Positions 1-8,704 of a stretch of DNA of 64,000 nt are shown one piece after another. Each line of letters starts with the position of its first letter. The stretch's first letter is position 1. A program made the position numbers and the translations under genes. The notes beneath the pieces were generated by a model. That model did not search any database and was not told where the DNA came from. It worked only from the letters and a program-made list of their open reading frames with translations. The stretch covers positions 1,376,501 to 1,440,500 of the forward strand of contig NZ_JOMG01000002.1 of the NCBI RefSeq assembly GCF_000711225.1, given 5' to 3'. The stretch is from Pelobacter seleniigenes DSM 18267. Lineage in GTDB: Bacteria > Desulfobacterota > Desulfuromonadia > Desulfuromonadales > Geopsychrobacteraceae.

Positions 1-14
1 CCACAGAGGAAAGG

Positions 15-44
15 GGCAGCCGACGGCAAGATCCGCCGGCTGCC
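15..44 (-). terminator. hairpin after the aldehyde dehydrogenase gene
   Basis: An 8-bp perfect stem (ggcagccg at 15-22, cggctgcc at 37-44) lies just past the stop codon of the minus-strand gene ending at 52. On the minus strand it is followed by a pyrimidine-rich stretch (CCTTTCC) and not a true U run, so it is a weak or bidirectional terminator candidate. Confidence 0.45.
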
Positions 45-51
45 GTTCAGT

Positions 52-1527
52 TTAGTACAGACCCATTTTGCTTTCGGTCATGCTGATATAGATGTTCTTG
101 GCCTGCGAGTAATGCTCCAGCATCATTTTGTGGGTTTCGCGGCCGATACCGGATTTCTTGTAGCCGCCGAAGGGGGTATGGGCCGGCAGTTGGTTGTAGG
201 TATTGACCCACATCCGGCCGGTTTCCACGGCCCTGGCCACCCGCAGAGCCCGATTGATATCCTTGGTCCAGACTGCACCACCCAGACCGTATTCGCTGTC
301 ATTGGCCAGGGCAATCACTTCCTGCTCGTCCTTGAACCTGATCACGCTGACCACCGGCCCGAAGATTTCTTCCTGGGCAATGCGCATGGAATTTTTAACA
401 TCGGCAAACAGAGTCGGCGCCATGAAGCAGCCTTTGCCGAGGGCTCCATCCGTCAGCCGCTTGCCGCCGGTGACCAGTCGGGCGCCTTCGCTCTGCCCGA
501 CATCGACATAGGCAAGGATTTTGTGCAACTGCACTTCATCGATCTGGGCACCCATCATGGTATCATCCTGCCAGGGCAGGCCAACTTTGACTTTTTCAAA
601 GGCCGTGGCCATTTCCGCCACAAATTTGTCGTAGATGCTGTCCTGGACAAAGACCCGCGAACCGGCGCAGCAAACCTGGCCCTGATTGAACAGGATACCG
701 ATCTGCGTTCCTTCGATGGCTTTTTCCCAGGGACAGTCTTCAAAATAGATATTGGCCGATTTCCCGCCCAGTTCCAAGGTCGCGGGGATCAGTTTCTTTG
801 CCGCGGCATCGGCGATTTCGTAACCGACCTCGGTGGAACCGGTGAAGGCCAGTTTATTGAAACCCGGATGTTCCAGCACGTAGTTCCCGGTGGTTGACCC
901 CTTGCCGGTGACCACATTGACCACCCCGGGAGGCAGAACCTGATCAAGCAGTTTGGCAAATTCGAGCATGCTCAGGGAGGTCGTTGACGACGGCTTCATA
1001 ACCAGGGTGTTGCCCGCGGCCAGGGCTGGGGCGATCTTCCAGGCCGCCATCAGAAACGGAAAGTTCCAGGGGATGATCTGGCCGACCACGCCGATCGGTT
1101 CCCGCAGGATGATACTCATGGTATCTTTATCGATCATCACTGCCTGGCCTTCCTGAGTGCGGATGGCACTGGCAAAGTAGCGGAAATGATCACTGGCCAG
1201 AGGGACGTCGATGGCCCGGGTCTCCCGAATCGGTTTGCCGTTATCCAGGGTCTCGATCATCGCCAGTTTTTCTGCGTTGGCATCGATCAGATCGGCGATC
1301 TTCAACAGGTAGGCGGCACGCTGTTGAGCATTGATATCACGCCAGGCGGGGAAGGCTTTACGGGCTGCGGTAACCGCGGCATCCACATCCTCCCTGGTTG
1401 CATTGGCGCAGGTGGCCAGCAGTTTTCCATCGGCCGGACAGTGTGCTTCAAAGGTTTTTCCATCAGCAGCATCGACCCAGCGCCCGTCAATATATAGTTG
1501 GTACTTTTTGTCGATCTCTTCTCTCAC
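52..1527 (-). CDS. NAD(P)-dependent aldehyde dehydrogenase, AcoD/ExaC type
   Basis: A full-length 491-aa aldehyde dehydrogenase, which oxidises an aldehyde to the carboxylic acid in the cytoplasm. Visible signatures are PWNFP near residue 153, the FTGS cofactor motif near 228, the LELGGKS general-base motif (Glu252), the GQVCCAGSR nucleophile motif (Cys286 by alignment with ALDH2), and the C-terminal PFGGYKKSG motif. The start codon is GTG at 1527, preceded by GGAGG at normal spacing. The gene has its own sigma54 promoter at 1619-1633 and lies downstream of an AcoR-type activator; this pairing is typical for the acetaldehyde/short-chain aldehyde enzymes AcoD, ExaC and AldB. The substrate is inferred; family assignment is firm. 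Confidence 0.93.
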   Translation of the reverse strand: MREEIDKKYQLYIDGRWVDAADGKTFEAHCPADGKLLATCANATREDVDAAVTAARKAFPAWRDINAQQRAAYLLKIADLIDANAEKLAMIETLDNGKPIRETRAIDVPLASDHFRYFASAIRTQEGQAVMIDKDTMSIILREPIGVVGQIIPWNFPFLMAAWKIAPALAAGNTLVMKPSSTTSLSMLEFAKLLDQVLPPGVVNVVTGKGSTTGNYVLEHPGFNKLAFTGSTEVGYEIADAAAKKLIPATLELGGKSANIYFEDCPWEKAIEGTQIGILFNQGQVCCAGSRVFVQDSIYDKFVAEMATAFEKVKVGLPWQDDTMMGAQIDEVQLHKILAYVDVGQSEGARLVTGGKRLTDGALGKGCFMAPTLFADVKNSMRIAQEEIFGPVVSVIRFKDEQEVIALANDSEYGLGGAVWTKDINRALRVARAVETGRMWVNTYNQLPAHTPFGGYKKSGIGRETHKMMLEHYSQAKNIYISMTESKMGLY

Positions 1528-1618
1528 GGCAAATCCTCCATTCGGTTTTGGGCTTCGAAAAAGCCCAGGTTAGATAGAGCTTGCGAACAACCAATTGCAT
1601 CGGTATGAGATGAAGAGA

Positions 1619-1633
1619 GCAACTCATGTGCCA
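1619..1633 (-). promoter_or_regulatory. sigma54 (-24/-12) promoter of the aldehyde dehydrogenase gene
   Basis: The minus strand reads TGGCAC-N5-TTGC, an exact match to the sigma54 consensus, with GG and GC separated by 10 nt. The expected start of transcription near 1608 leaves a leader of about 80 nt before the GTG at 1527. The adjacent gene encodes a sigma54 activator, which supports the call. Confidence 0.85.
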
Positions 1634-1744
1634 GTCCCACCGGCGGTCCGGCAACAACGCGGTACATTTATATAACTATCTGTATTTATAATTTCTTTTT
1701 TTCTCGCTTGGAGAAAGGGGCGGGACCACCCGGAGCCGGCGGGC

Positions 1745-1763
1745 TTGTTCCACGGCGGAACAA
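1745..1763. promoter_or_regulatory. upstream activator palindrome 1 (TTGTTCC-N5-GGAACAA)
   Basis: Perfect 7-bp inverted repeat TTGTTCC/GGAACAA with a 5-nt centre. It shares its core with the second palindrome at 1781-1806; centres are about 40 bp apart, close to four helical turns. It lies about 150 bp upstream of the inferred transcription start, the usual place for sigma54 enhancer sites. Confidence 0.75.
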
Positions 1764-1780
1764 CTGTCATGTCTGCGGAG

Positions 1781-1806
1781 CAACTGTTCCATTTCTGGAA
1801 CAGTTG
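1781..1806. promoter_or_regulatory. upstream activator palindrome 2 (CAACTGTTCCA-N4-inverse)
   Basis: Perfect 11-bp inverted repeat (caactgttcca, then tggaacagttg) around a 4-nt centre. It contains the same TGTTCC/GGAACA half-sites as the palindrome at 1745-1763. Probable binding site of the activator encoded directly upstream (1850-3859). Confidence 0.78.
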
Positions 1807-1849
1807 CCAAGGAATAGCATATCTTTACAAAGACCTGAGCGGCCCGGAC

Positions 1850-3859
1850 TCAATCAAACAGATAGTCCTTGGAGATCTCATAAAGCCGCATCTTTCGATA
1901 GATCGTATTGCGGGACACGCCCATGGCCCTGGCGATACGACTGACGTTGCCCTGATGTTCCTGGAGCAGGTCGAGCAAAAGCCGCCGCTCGCTTTCGCCG
2001 AGCAGCTGCTTGAAATTTTTGTCAGGGTTGTCATTCTCCCCGGCAACCGGGGGAGCGACCGCAGCAGAACCGATGTGGGCGAGGATTTCCACCGGTAGAT
2101 GGGTGATGCTGATCCGACCGGCTTCGGCCAGATTGAGCATTTTTTCCACCACGTTTTCCAGTTCGCGGACATTGCCGGGCCAGCTATAAGCGCGCAGGCA
2201 ACCCCGCACCGCCGGATCGACCTGAGGGACGGCAAGATTGAGCTTGCCGGCAATTTTCTGCAGGAAATAATCGAACAGGAACAGCACATCGTCGCCCCGT
2301 TCACGCAAGGCCGGCACCTGGACCAGAATCACGTTTAAGCGGTAGTAGAGATCCTTGCGGAAATTTCCTTTGCCGACCTCCTCGCGCAAATCGCGGTTGG
2401 TCGCGCAGATCACCCTGACATCCACGGAGATAACCCGATCGCTACCCAGGCGGGTGACCTGCTTGTCCTGCAGCACCCGCAGCAGCGAAGCCTGCTGGTC
2501 CAGCGGCATATCGCCGATTTCATCGAGAAACAGGGTTCCTCCGGCCGCCATCTCGAACTTCCCGGGCCGCCCCTTGGGGTTTGCCCCGGTAAAGGCCCCG
2601 GAGGCATAGCCGAACAGCTCGCTGGCAATCAGATCGCGTGGCAAAGAGGCACAATTAAGGGCCAGGAAAGGCCCCTTACGCCGCAGGCTGCGGTTGTGAA
2701 TCGCCTGGGCCAGCAGCTCCTTCCCGGTCCCGCTCTCCCCCTGCAGCAGCACATGACTGGTATTGCCGGCCGCCCGCTCCGCCACCCGCAAGGCTTTTTT
2801 AAAGCTGTCATGACGACCGATCAGATCGCTGAAGCTGAAGGTCGCCTGAGCGCCGCCGAAGCGATTGACTAGTTTTTTCATCTTGTTGATCGGATTGAAG
2901 AAAATCACCCCGCCGGTCAACTCGCCGGATTCATTACTAACCGGCTTCACCGTCACCAGGGCATGAATATCTCCGTATGCCGTTTCCAGGATAATTTCCT
3001 GATCTTTATAGGTCCGCCCTGCCTGGAGGAACTTCAACAATGCGGTGTCGGTTCCGATCAATTCATCAATGGAGTGGTCGAGAATCCCGGCCCCAAGGAA
3101 TTTTTTCGCCACCGGATTGATCTGGGTAACCACCCCGGTCTGATCGATAATGATGGCCCCGTCCGACATGGTCTGAAAAATATTGTTGAGCCGGTCATTC
3201 AGCACAGAAAGATCGCTGTTGCGACTTCTCACCCGGATCTGGTAGCTGATCGCTTCGACTGCGGCAACCACCATCCCCAAGGTATGCTGATGGGTTTCAC
3301 TGGCCGGACCAGACATCTGCAGGACGCCGATCAATTCGCCGCTTTCGGCAAAAAAAGGTGCGGCAGAGCAGGTCCAGGTGTGCAGCTTCCGGCAGAAATG
3401 CTCGCGACCGGACACCTGAAACGGTTTCTTCAGAGCCAGGACGGTCCCGATTCCGTTGGTGCCACCTTCTTCTTCGGCCCAGCCGGCCCCCTTGATCAGG
3501 TTAACCCGGGCCGCCAGTTCCAGCGTGGCTGAATCACCCAGATTCTCCATGACATAGCCTCTTTCATCGGCCAGCAGGACGATAAACCCGGAACCTTTGA
3601 CAAACTCATAGAGGCGCTTCATGAAGTGGCGGACAATATCCAGATACGCCTTGTGCCTGTCCAGCAGCAGGCAAATCTCGCCGTCGCCGAGCAACTGGTG
3701 GCTGACCCCATCCTCCGGATCGACCCCAAAGGCCTGGCAGCGATGCCAGGAATTCAGAATCTCCGGGCGTACCGCGCCGGTCAGGATCTGCCCGGAACGG
3801 ACGAATTCCTGCCAAACTTCGGCAATTGCGGATTGATCAGCATAGAGCGTTGGCAGCAT
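1850..3859 (-). CDS. sigma54-dependent activator, AcoR/DhaR family
   Basis: A 669-aa enhancer-binding protein. An N-terminal GAF-type sensor region (about 65-210) is followed by a PAS domain (about 222-325), an AAA+ domain with Walker A GESGTGKE (374-381), the sigma54-contact loop GAFTGA (421-426) and Walker [11 protein letters not shown], and a C-terminal Fis-type helix-turn-helix ([18 protein letters not shown]). There is no receiver domain, so activation is probably by a small ligand through GAF/PAS. Family members AcoR and DhaR control acetoin, glycerol or aldehyde genes. Its stop lies just upstream of the two palindromes and the sigma54 promoter of the aldehyde dehydrogenase gene, its most likely target; control of the neighbouring TRAP genes is possible but no sigma54 site was found there. 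Confidence 0.92.
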   Translation of the reverse strand: MLPTLYADQSAIAEVWQEFVRSGQILTGAVRPEILNSWHRCQAFGVDPEDGVSHQLLGDGEICLLLDRHKAYLDIVRHFMKRLYEFVKGSGFIVLLADERGYVMENLGDSATLELAARVNLIKGAGWAEEEGGTNGIGTVLALKKPFQVSGREHFCRKLHTWTCSAAPFFAESGELIGVLQMSGPASETHQHTLGMVVAAVEAISYQIRVRSRNSDLSVLNDRLNNIFQTMSDGAIIIDQTGVVTQINPVAKKFLGAGILDHSIDELIGTDTALLKFLQAGRTYKDQEIILETAYGDIHALVTVKPVSNESGELTGGVIFFNPINKMKKLVNRFGGAQATFSFSDLIGRHDSFKKALRVAERAAGNTSHVLLQGESGTGKELLAQAIHNRSLRRKGPFLALNCASLPRDLIASELFGYASGAFTGANPKGRPGKFEMAAGGTLFLDEIGDMPLDQQASLLRVLQDKQVTRLGSDRVISVDVRVICATNRDLREEVGKGNFRKDLYYRLNVILVQVPALRERGDDVLFLFDYFLQKIAGKLNLAVPQVDPAVRGCLRAYSWPGNVRELENVVEKMLNLAEAGRISITHLPVEILAHIGSAAVAPPVAGENDNPDKNFKQLLGESERRLLLDLLQEHQGNVSRIARAMGVSRNTIYRKMRLYEISKDYLFD

Positions 3860-3981
3860 GGCTTCCTCACAGTGGCAAGCGGGGCCGGCCTCACTTTGGT
3901 GGCCTTTCTGTCAACAGGTAATCATAACAGTTCCGGGTTGTAAAGGACGTTGCGGACGCTGCCCCTTGCGCGGCACTGTGC

Positions 3982-5271
3982 TCAGGGACCGTAAACCCAG
4001 TTCGGCAGCAATAAAACCAGCCCCGGCCAGTAAGTCAGCAACAGCAGAATCGCGATCTGGATGGCCAGAAACGGCAGCACCGCCTTGGAGACATAGACCA
4101 GGTCCCGGTTGACCGTGGCCCCGGAGATATAGAGGCTGACGCCCAGCGGCGGGGTACAGTAGCCGATCCCCAGATTGATGGTCATAAGCAACCCGAAGTG
4201 CAGGCTGTTGATGCCGAATTTACTGAGCAACGGCAGAAAAATCGGCGTCAGGATAAGCGTTGCCGAAATAATATCCATGAACATGCCGATGATCAGCAGC
4301 AGGATATTGACTGCCAGCAGGAACACCCAGGGGGAGGAAATACTGGCAACCACTGCGTTGGCAATCTTGTTGGGGATCTGTTCGAAGGTCAGGTATTCGC
4401 CAAACACCGAGGCTCCGGCAACAATGATCAGCAGAGTGGCAGAGGTGACGGCGGAAGAGACCACCACCCGCTTGACGTCCCGCAAGTGCATATCCCGGTG
4501 GATGGCGATTTCGACAAAAAAAGCATAAAAACAGGCCACCACAGCCGCCTCATTGGCGGTGAACAGGCCGGAGTAAATCCCGCCGAAAATCAGTACCGGC
4601 AGCAGCAGGGCCCAGATGCTCTCGCGGACCACCGCCAGCGCCTCACTCAAGGTTGGCCGTTTGGTGGTCTTCAGCCCCTGCTTTTTACAGACGAAATAGG
4701 CATAGACACTCATTGCCAGCATGATCATCACCCCAGGGATGAAACCGGTCAAAAACAGGGCCTCCAGCGGATCGTTGCTGACCATGGCATAAAGAATCAT
4801 GGAAATCGACGGCGGAATGATGACACCGAGGATCGGGGCCGTGGTCATGATGCCGACCGAAAAGCGCTCGTCGTAGTCGTTTTCGATCAGAGCCGGAATC
4901 ATGAACCCGCCGATGGCCACCACGGTCGCCACGGTCGACCCGGAGATGGCCCCGAAAAAGCCGCAGGCCAGAACCCCGGCCATGGCCAGTCCGCCCGGCA
5001 AAAAACCGACTAGGACATTGGCGGTTTTGATCAGTTTTTCGACAATACTGCCGGTAGTCATGATATTGCCGCAGAGCACGAAAAACATTACCACCACCAG
5101 GGCGAATTTATCCATGCTGCGGTAGAGGACTTCAATAACGATCTGCGGATCGATGCCGAGCAGGTAAACCAGCCCGAAGGTCCCGGTAAAGAACAGGGCC
5201 ATGAAGACCGGCACGGTGCCGGCCAGACTACCGAGCAACAGGGCCAGAATCAACAGGTAGCTGCTTTGCAT
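3982..5271 (-). CDS. dctM: TRAP transporter large permease, DctM family
   Basis: A 429-aa, highly hydrophobic protein with about a dozen membrane segments, the usual length for the DctM subunit of a tripartite ATP-independent periplasmic transporter. It uses an ion gradient to import a carboxylate-type solute delivered by the DctP binding protein. It starts 4 bp after the dctQ stop, so the two are translationally linked. Order in transcription is dctP (6962), dctQ, dctM. The substrate cannot be read from sequence; the flanking aldehyde dehydrogenase suggests organic acid or aldehyde/alcohol metabolism. Confidence 0.93.
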   Translation of the reverse strand: MQSSYLLILALLLGSLAGTVPVFMALFFTGTFGLVYLLGIDPQIVIEVLYRSMDKFALVVVMFFVLCGNIMTTGSIVEKLIKTANVLVGFLPGGLAMAGVLACGFFGAISGSTVATVVAIGGFMIPALIENDYDERFSVGIMTTAPILGVIIPPSISMILYAMVSNDPLEALFLTGFIPGVMIMLAMSVYAYFVCKKQGLKTTKRPTLSEALAVVRESIWALLLPVLIFGGIYSGLFTANEAAVVACFYAFFVEIAIHRDMHLRDVKRVVVSSAVTSATLLIIVAGASVFGEYLTFEQIPNKIANAVVASISSPWVFLLAVNILLLIIGMFMDIISATLILTPIFLPLLSKFGINSLHFGLLMTINLGIGYCTPPLGVSLYISGATVNRDLVYVSKAVLPFLAIQIAILLLLTYWPGLVLLLPNWVYGP

Positions 5272-5275
5272 GGTC

Positions 5276-5785
5276 TTATTGCTCCCCGGTCAGATCGTGC
5301 CTGCCGCGCCAGTCTTCCACCATCACGATCAGGGTGCGCAGGAACATCATCACCCCCATCAGCGGCAACACGGCATAAAAATACCATTCCGGGATCTGCA
5401 GGGTGGTGGTGCGGGCGTATTCATCCTGATACATCATCAGGGTCATCTCCCAGCCCAGCCGAACCATCACTATGGAAAAAAACAGCACGGCCAGGTGAGA
5501 AAACAGGGTGAGCGGTTTTTTCAGGACCGGAAATAATTGCGGCAGAGCATCGATGCGAATCAGCGAGCGGCTGCGTACCGCTGCGACACAACCGATGTAG
5601 GTAGAAAAGAAAATGACTTTGCGGACCACTTCGTCCGACCAGTACAGGCTGACATTGCTGGTCAGCTTGCGCAGCAGGACATTGGCCATGGCGGTCAGCA
5701 GGGCGATCATGACCGCGATAAACAACGACCAGTCCTCAACCAGCAGAAAAACGCGGTCCAACGTTTTGAAGATCTTCTTCAGCAT
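5276..5785 (-). CDS. dctQ: TRAP transporter small permease, DctQ family
   Basis: A 169-aa protein with four predicted membrane helices (around residues 18-36, 48-70, 88-110 and 128-150), the fold and length of the DctQ subunit that pairs with DctM. The SDEVVRKVIFFSTYIG segment in the second helix region is the usual DctQ signature (W-x-E/D-E). It lies between dctP and dctM, and a strong hairpin in the 139-nt gap upstream (5869-5890) should reduce its transcription relative to dctP. Confidence 0.9.
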   Translation of the reverse strand: MLKKIFKTLDRVFLLVEDWSLFIAVMIALLTAMANVLLRKLTSNVSLYWSDEVVRKVIFFSTYIGCVAAVRSRSLIRIDALPQLFPVLKKPLTLFSHLAVLFFSIVMVRLGWEMTLMMYQDEYARTTTLQIPEWYFYAVLPLMGVMMFLRTLIVMVEDWRGRHDLTGEQ

Positions 5786-5868
5786 GCCGTGCAGCCCTTC
5801 ATGATGTCCGGGAAAAAGGGGGACGATACAGCACCAGTGGCCTCAGGAGGTCATGCCCGCAACAAAAA

Positions 5869-5890
5869 GGCCGGGGAGCAAGCCCCGGCC
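5869..5890 (-). terminator. attenuating terminator between dctP and dctQ
   Basis: On the minus strand an 8-bp GC-only stem (GGCCGGGG / CCCCGGCC, 6-nt loop) is followed directly by TTTTTG. It lies between the dctP stop (5925) and the dctQ start (5785), so partial termination would yield more binding protein than permease. Confidence 0.8.
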
Positions 5891-5924
5891 CCGTGAAAGC
5901 ACGCCGATTATACAGGGATTGGTC

Positions 5925-6962
5925 TCAACTGCCAAGCTTTTGCCGGACATTGGCCAGGTAGTCCGGACCGATCTTTTCCCCCCATTTGTTCAGTACCGGC
6001 TCAGCAAGTTTCTTCAACTCGCCCAACTCGGTATCCGACAGGTGATGAAACTCGACCCCGGCCTTCTTGGCCTTGACCATCTGCTCCTCATACTGGCGCC
6101 GGGTAGCCTCGCGGGACGCGGCGCTCTCCTCCTTGACCACCGCCAGGAAGGTGCTGCGCAAGTCTTCCGGCAACTTATCGAGCCAGCGCTTGTTGATCAG
6201 GTGGACAAACAGCCCCTGGGCATAGTTCAGCTCGGTAAAATGCTTGGCAATGGTGAATTTTTTGGTGATGTTACAGACAATCACCGTATGGTCAAGACCG
6301 GTGATCACGCCGGTCTGCAGGGCCTGCGGGACATCGGGCCAGGGCAGCACCGTGAATTTGAGGCCCCAGGCTTTGTAGGAATCGGTATTGACCGGGGCCT
6401 GGGCAATCCGGAAGTTGACCTGCTTGGCCTCGGCGATGGTGTTGACCGGAACAGTCGTGGCCCAGCCGTAAGGTCCGTAGCCGGTCACATCGGCAACATA
6501 GATGCCGCTGCGCAAAGCGCTGTCCGCAAAGGGCTGCCAGAGTTCGGGATCGTTACGGAAGGTGTCAAGCTTATCGAAAGTATCGACAACATAGGGGAGA
6601 TTGACAATACCGAGGCGGTCAGCGACATTGGCGGCCGCTACCGAGGAACTCAGCATCCCCTGCACCGCGCCGAGCTTGAGCTTGCTGATCACATCCTTTT
6701 CGCCGCCGAGCTGGGACAGAGGCCGGTAATCGACATAGATCCGGCCATTGGTTTTTTCCCAGACCTTGTCGCGAATCCGATACCCGGCGGCAACGCCTTC
6801 AATGACTGGGTGGGAGACATTCGACAGAATGTAGGTGAATTCGGCACCGCTGGGGTCGAAGCTCGGTTGCCACGCTGCCAGAGGGTCTGTTTTCTCTGCG
6901 GCCAGGCCGGCCGAGGACACCACAAACACCAGAAGCAGTAATAATCCCAGGACTTTCTTCAT
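5925..6962 (-). CDS. dctP: TRAP transporter periplasmic solute-binding protein, DctP family (1)
   Basis: A 345-aa exported binding protein. The start is the ATG at 6962, because GGGAGGA lies 7 nt upstream; the seven codons of the longer reading frame up to 6983 are the ribosome site itself. A signal peptide (KKVLGLLLLLVFVVSSAGLAA) is followed by the DctP fold with GGEKDV, the FRIAQAPVN segment that carries the usual ligand-binding Arg, and the GQ/TGLDH region. It is first in a dctP-dctQ-dctM unit. It resembles the second DctP at 7178-8209 along its whole length, suggesting duplication. Confidence 0.92.
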   Translation of the reverse strand: MKKVLGLLLLLVFVVSSAGLAAEKTDPLAAWQPSFDPSGAEFTYILSNVSHPVIEGVAAGYRIRDKVWEKTNGRIYVDYRPLSQLGGEKDVISKLKLGAVQGMLSSSVAAANVADRLGIVNLPYVVDTFDKLDTFRNDPELWQPFADSALRSGIYVADVTGYGPYGWATTVPVNTIAEAKQVNFRIAQAPVNTDSYKAWGLKFTVLPWPDVPQALQTGVITGLDHTVIVCNITKKFTIAKHFTELNYAQGLFVHLINKRWLDKLPEDLRSTFLAVVKEESAASREATRRQYEEQMVKAKKAGVEFHHLSDTELGELKKLAEPVLNKWGEKIGPDYLANVRQKLGS

Positions 6963-7114
6963 TGCAATCCTCCCTTTTGGCAAGCAATTTTACAAACGCT
7001 GTTTGGTTATCGCAAATAAAAGTTAAATTACAATAAAATCAATAAGTTAGAATGAAACGATAGCCTGCTTATTTGCTTGAGGTCAAGGATTATTATGCCC
7101 CTGGGAAAACAAAA

Positions 7115-7141
7115 AACCGGGGTGGACAGGCCACCCCGGTT
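7115..7141 (-). terminator. terminator of the orphan dctP gene
   Basis: An 11-bp perfect stem (AACCGGGGTGG / CCACCCCGGTT, 5-nt loop) followed on the minus strand by TTTTTTG. It lies 37 nt after the stop of the gene at 7178-8209 and makes that gene monocistronic. Confidence 0.9.
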
Positions 7142-7177
7142 AAAAATCGTCCTCGGCCCGAACGGGTCGGGAGTCCT

Positions 7178-8209
7178 TTAATCGGCCAGGAAACTGCGCA
7201 CCCGGGTCAGATAATCCGCACCGATTTTTTCTCCCCACTTCTGCACCACCGGTTCGGCGAGCTCCACCAGCCGGTTTTTCTCTTCTGCAGGAAGTTGGTA
7301 AAAGCTGACCCCGGCCGCTTGCGCCGCAGCAATCTCGCGCTCCTGCTGCAACTCGGTCAAAGCCCTGGCCTGTGCACTCTCTTCAGCGATAGCCTTGAGC
7401 AACAGGGTTCGCAGGTCCTCCGGCAAGCGCTTCAGCCAGCGTTCATTGACCAGGTGGATATAGAGACCCTGAGCATAATCGATGCGGGTGAAATTTTTGG
7501 CCACGGTAAATTTCTTGGAAATACTGCAAACCGTCGGGGTGTGGTCGAGGCCGGTGATGACTCCGGTTTGCAGAGCCTGGGGCACATCGGGCCAGGGCAT
7601 CACGGTAAACTGGATTCCCCAGGCTTTATAAAGATCGACATTGACCGGGGCCTGAGCAATCCGGAAGACCTGCTGGCGGGCATCAGCCAGGCTGCGGACC
7701 GGACTGACGGTGGCCCAGCCATAACTGCCATAGCCGGTGAAATCAACAACCCGAATCCCTTTGCGCAGGGCATCCTCGCCATAGGCGGAAAACAGGTCCT
7801 GATTGCCGCGAAACTTGTCCAATTTCGCTGCGCTGTCAAAGAGGAAGGGCAGGTTGACCAGACCGAGCCGGGGCGAGATGTTCGGCGCGGCCACTGACGA
7901 ACTGAGCATGCCGTGAATGGCGCCCATCTTCAGCTTGCCGATCACATCCTTCTCACCGCCGAGCTGGGACAGGGGGCGAAAATCGACATAGAGGCGGCCC
8001 TTCGATTCGGCCCAGACCCGATCGCGAATTCGATAGCCCACGGCAACCCCTTCAATCGCCGGGTGACCAACGCAGGAGAGCAGATAGGTAAATTCGGCTC
8101 CGGAAGGATCAAACTTCGGCTGCCAGTCCGCCAGGGGATCGGCAGCATAGCTGCCAACAGGCAACAACAAGAGCAGGAACAGGGTAAAGCTCCAGACGAC
8201 GTGGCGCAT
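7178..8209 (-). CDS. TRAP transporter periplasmic solute-binding protein, DctP family (2, orphan)
   Basis: A 343-aa DctP homologue with a signal peptide (LFLLLLLPVGSYA) and the motifs of its neighbour at 5925-6962: DPSGAEFTYLL, LSQLGGEKDVIGKL, FRIAQAPVN and PWPDVPQALQTGVITGLDH. The start ATG at 8209 has AAGGAGGAG upstream. It has its own terminator (7115-7141) and no permease of its own, so it probably feeds the DctQM pair downstream, perhaps with a different ligand preference. Differences between the paralogues cluster in the N-terminal third and the C-terminal helices. Confidence 0.9.
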   Translation of the reverse strand: MRHVVWSFTLFLLLLLPVGSYAADPLADWQPKFDPSGAEFTYLLSCVGHPAIEGVAVGYRIRDRVWAESKGRLYVDFRPLSQLGGEKDVIGKLKMGAIHGMLSSSVAAPNISPRLGLVNLPFLFDSAAKLDKFRGNQDLFSAYGEDALRKGIRVVDFTGYGSYGWATVSPVRSLADARQQVFRIAQAPVNVDLYKAWGIQFTVMPWPDVPQALQTGVITGLDHTPTVCSISKKFTVAKNFTRIDYAQGLYIHLVNERWLKRLPEDLRTLLLKAIAEESAQARALTELQQEREIAAAQAAGVSFYQLPAEEKNRLVELAEPVVQKWGEKIGADYLTRVRSFLAD

Positions 8210-8358
8210 AAACTCCTCCTTGCAGGATTGAAAAGAGACAAAAGGCAGCTATCATCATACTGAAGAGGATGTTTTCTTGAAACAGAAAGTTGCGCCAATC
8301 AAACCACTTGCAACAATGCAAATATTCATATTATTATATTCGAAAAAGGGAGGTCGTC

Positions 8359-8550
8359 ATGACTGTTAATCGCTACCTGCGAATGATTGCCGGATTTTTT
8401 ATCGTTGTCAGTGTGATCCTGTCCCAGTTCCATTCCGTCAACTGGCTTTATTTCACAGCGTTTGTCGGTCTGAATCTGTTTCAGAGCGCTTTCACAGACT
8501 GGTGTCCGATGATCACCATCCTGCGAAAACTGGGCGTCAAGGAAGGCTGA
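8359..8550 (+). CDS. small inner-membrane protein, DUF2892 (YgaP-like)
   Basis: A 63-aa protein starting at the ATG with GGGAGG 5 nt upstream. It matches the DUF2892 pattern: an N-terminal amphipathic stretch, two membrane helices (IAGFFIVVSVILSQF and WLYFTAFVGLNLFQSAFT), then DWCPMITILRKLGVKEG, with the Cys-Pro that is usual in the family. In YgaP this domain anchors a rhodanese sulfurtransferase; here it stands alone. It is divergent from the dctP at 8209. Function unknown. Confidence 0.85.
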   Translation: MTVNRYLRMIAGFFIVVSVILSQFHSVNWLYFTAFVGLNLFQSAFTDWCPMITILRKLGVKEG

Positions 8551-8633
8551 CAGCTTTCGCCTCTGATCGACTTTATTTCTTCTTTGAATGGTTTTGTTAC
8601 CCTAAAAACGCATATAATTTTAAATCTCTGAGG

Positions 8634-8643
8634 TTTTTCTACA
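8634..8643. repeat. left arm of inverted repeat flanking the integron cassette
   Basis: tttttctaca at 8634-8643 is the exact inverse of tgtagaaaaa at 9417-9426. Removing the cassette between 8651 and 9410 would bring the arms together around a 13-nt loop, giving one hairpin. This suggests the cassette was inserted into a palindromic site. Confidence 0.7.
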
Positions 8644-8644
8644 G

Positions 8645-8704
8645 CCTCAACGCAATGCTCACGGGGCGCGCTTTTTGCGCTCCCGTGCAGCGAGTTTGTT
8701 ATGC
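8645..8704 (-). other. integron attC recombination site
   Basis: Read on the minus strand, the R'' box is GCATAAC (8704-8698), followed by an imperfect palindrome (CACGGG at 8687-8682 with CCCGTG at 8665-8660; GCGC at 8680-8677 with GCGC at 8671-8668; AAAAA loop) and a core site GTTGAGG (8651-8645). An unpaired extra base between CACGGG and GCTGC (8688 region) is typical of the extrahelical bases of attC. R'' is complementary to GTTATGC at the start of the same cassette (9411-9405), as required when a circular cassette is formed. Length about 60 bp is in the normal range. Confidence 0.8.

Noticed and set aside
112-897. 261-codon plus-strand frame opposite the aldehyde dehydrogenase gene
   Set aside because: Antisense shadow of a well-defined gene; no family features and no ribosome site.
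4198-5013. 271-codon plus-strand frame opposite dctM
   Set aside because: His/Gln/Asp-rich translation typical of the antisense of a membrane protein gene.
8210-8358. sigma54 promoter for the orphan dctP gene
   Set aside because: A GG-N10-GC pair exists on the minus strand, but the flanking bases (TGGTTT, GGCGC) fit the consensus poorly.
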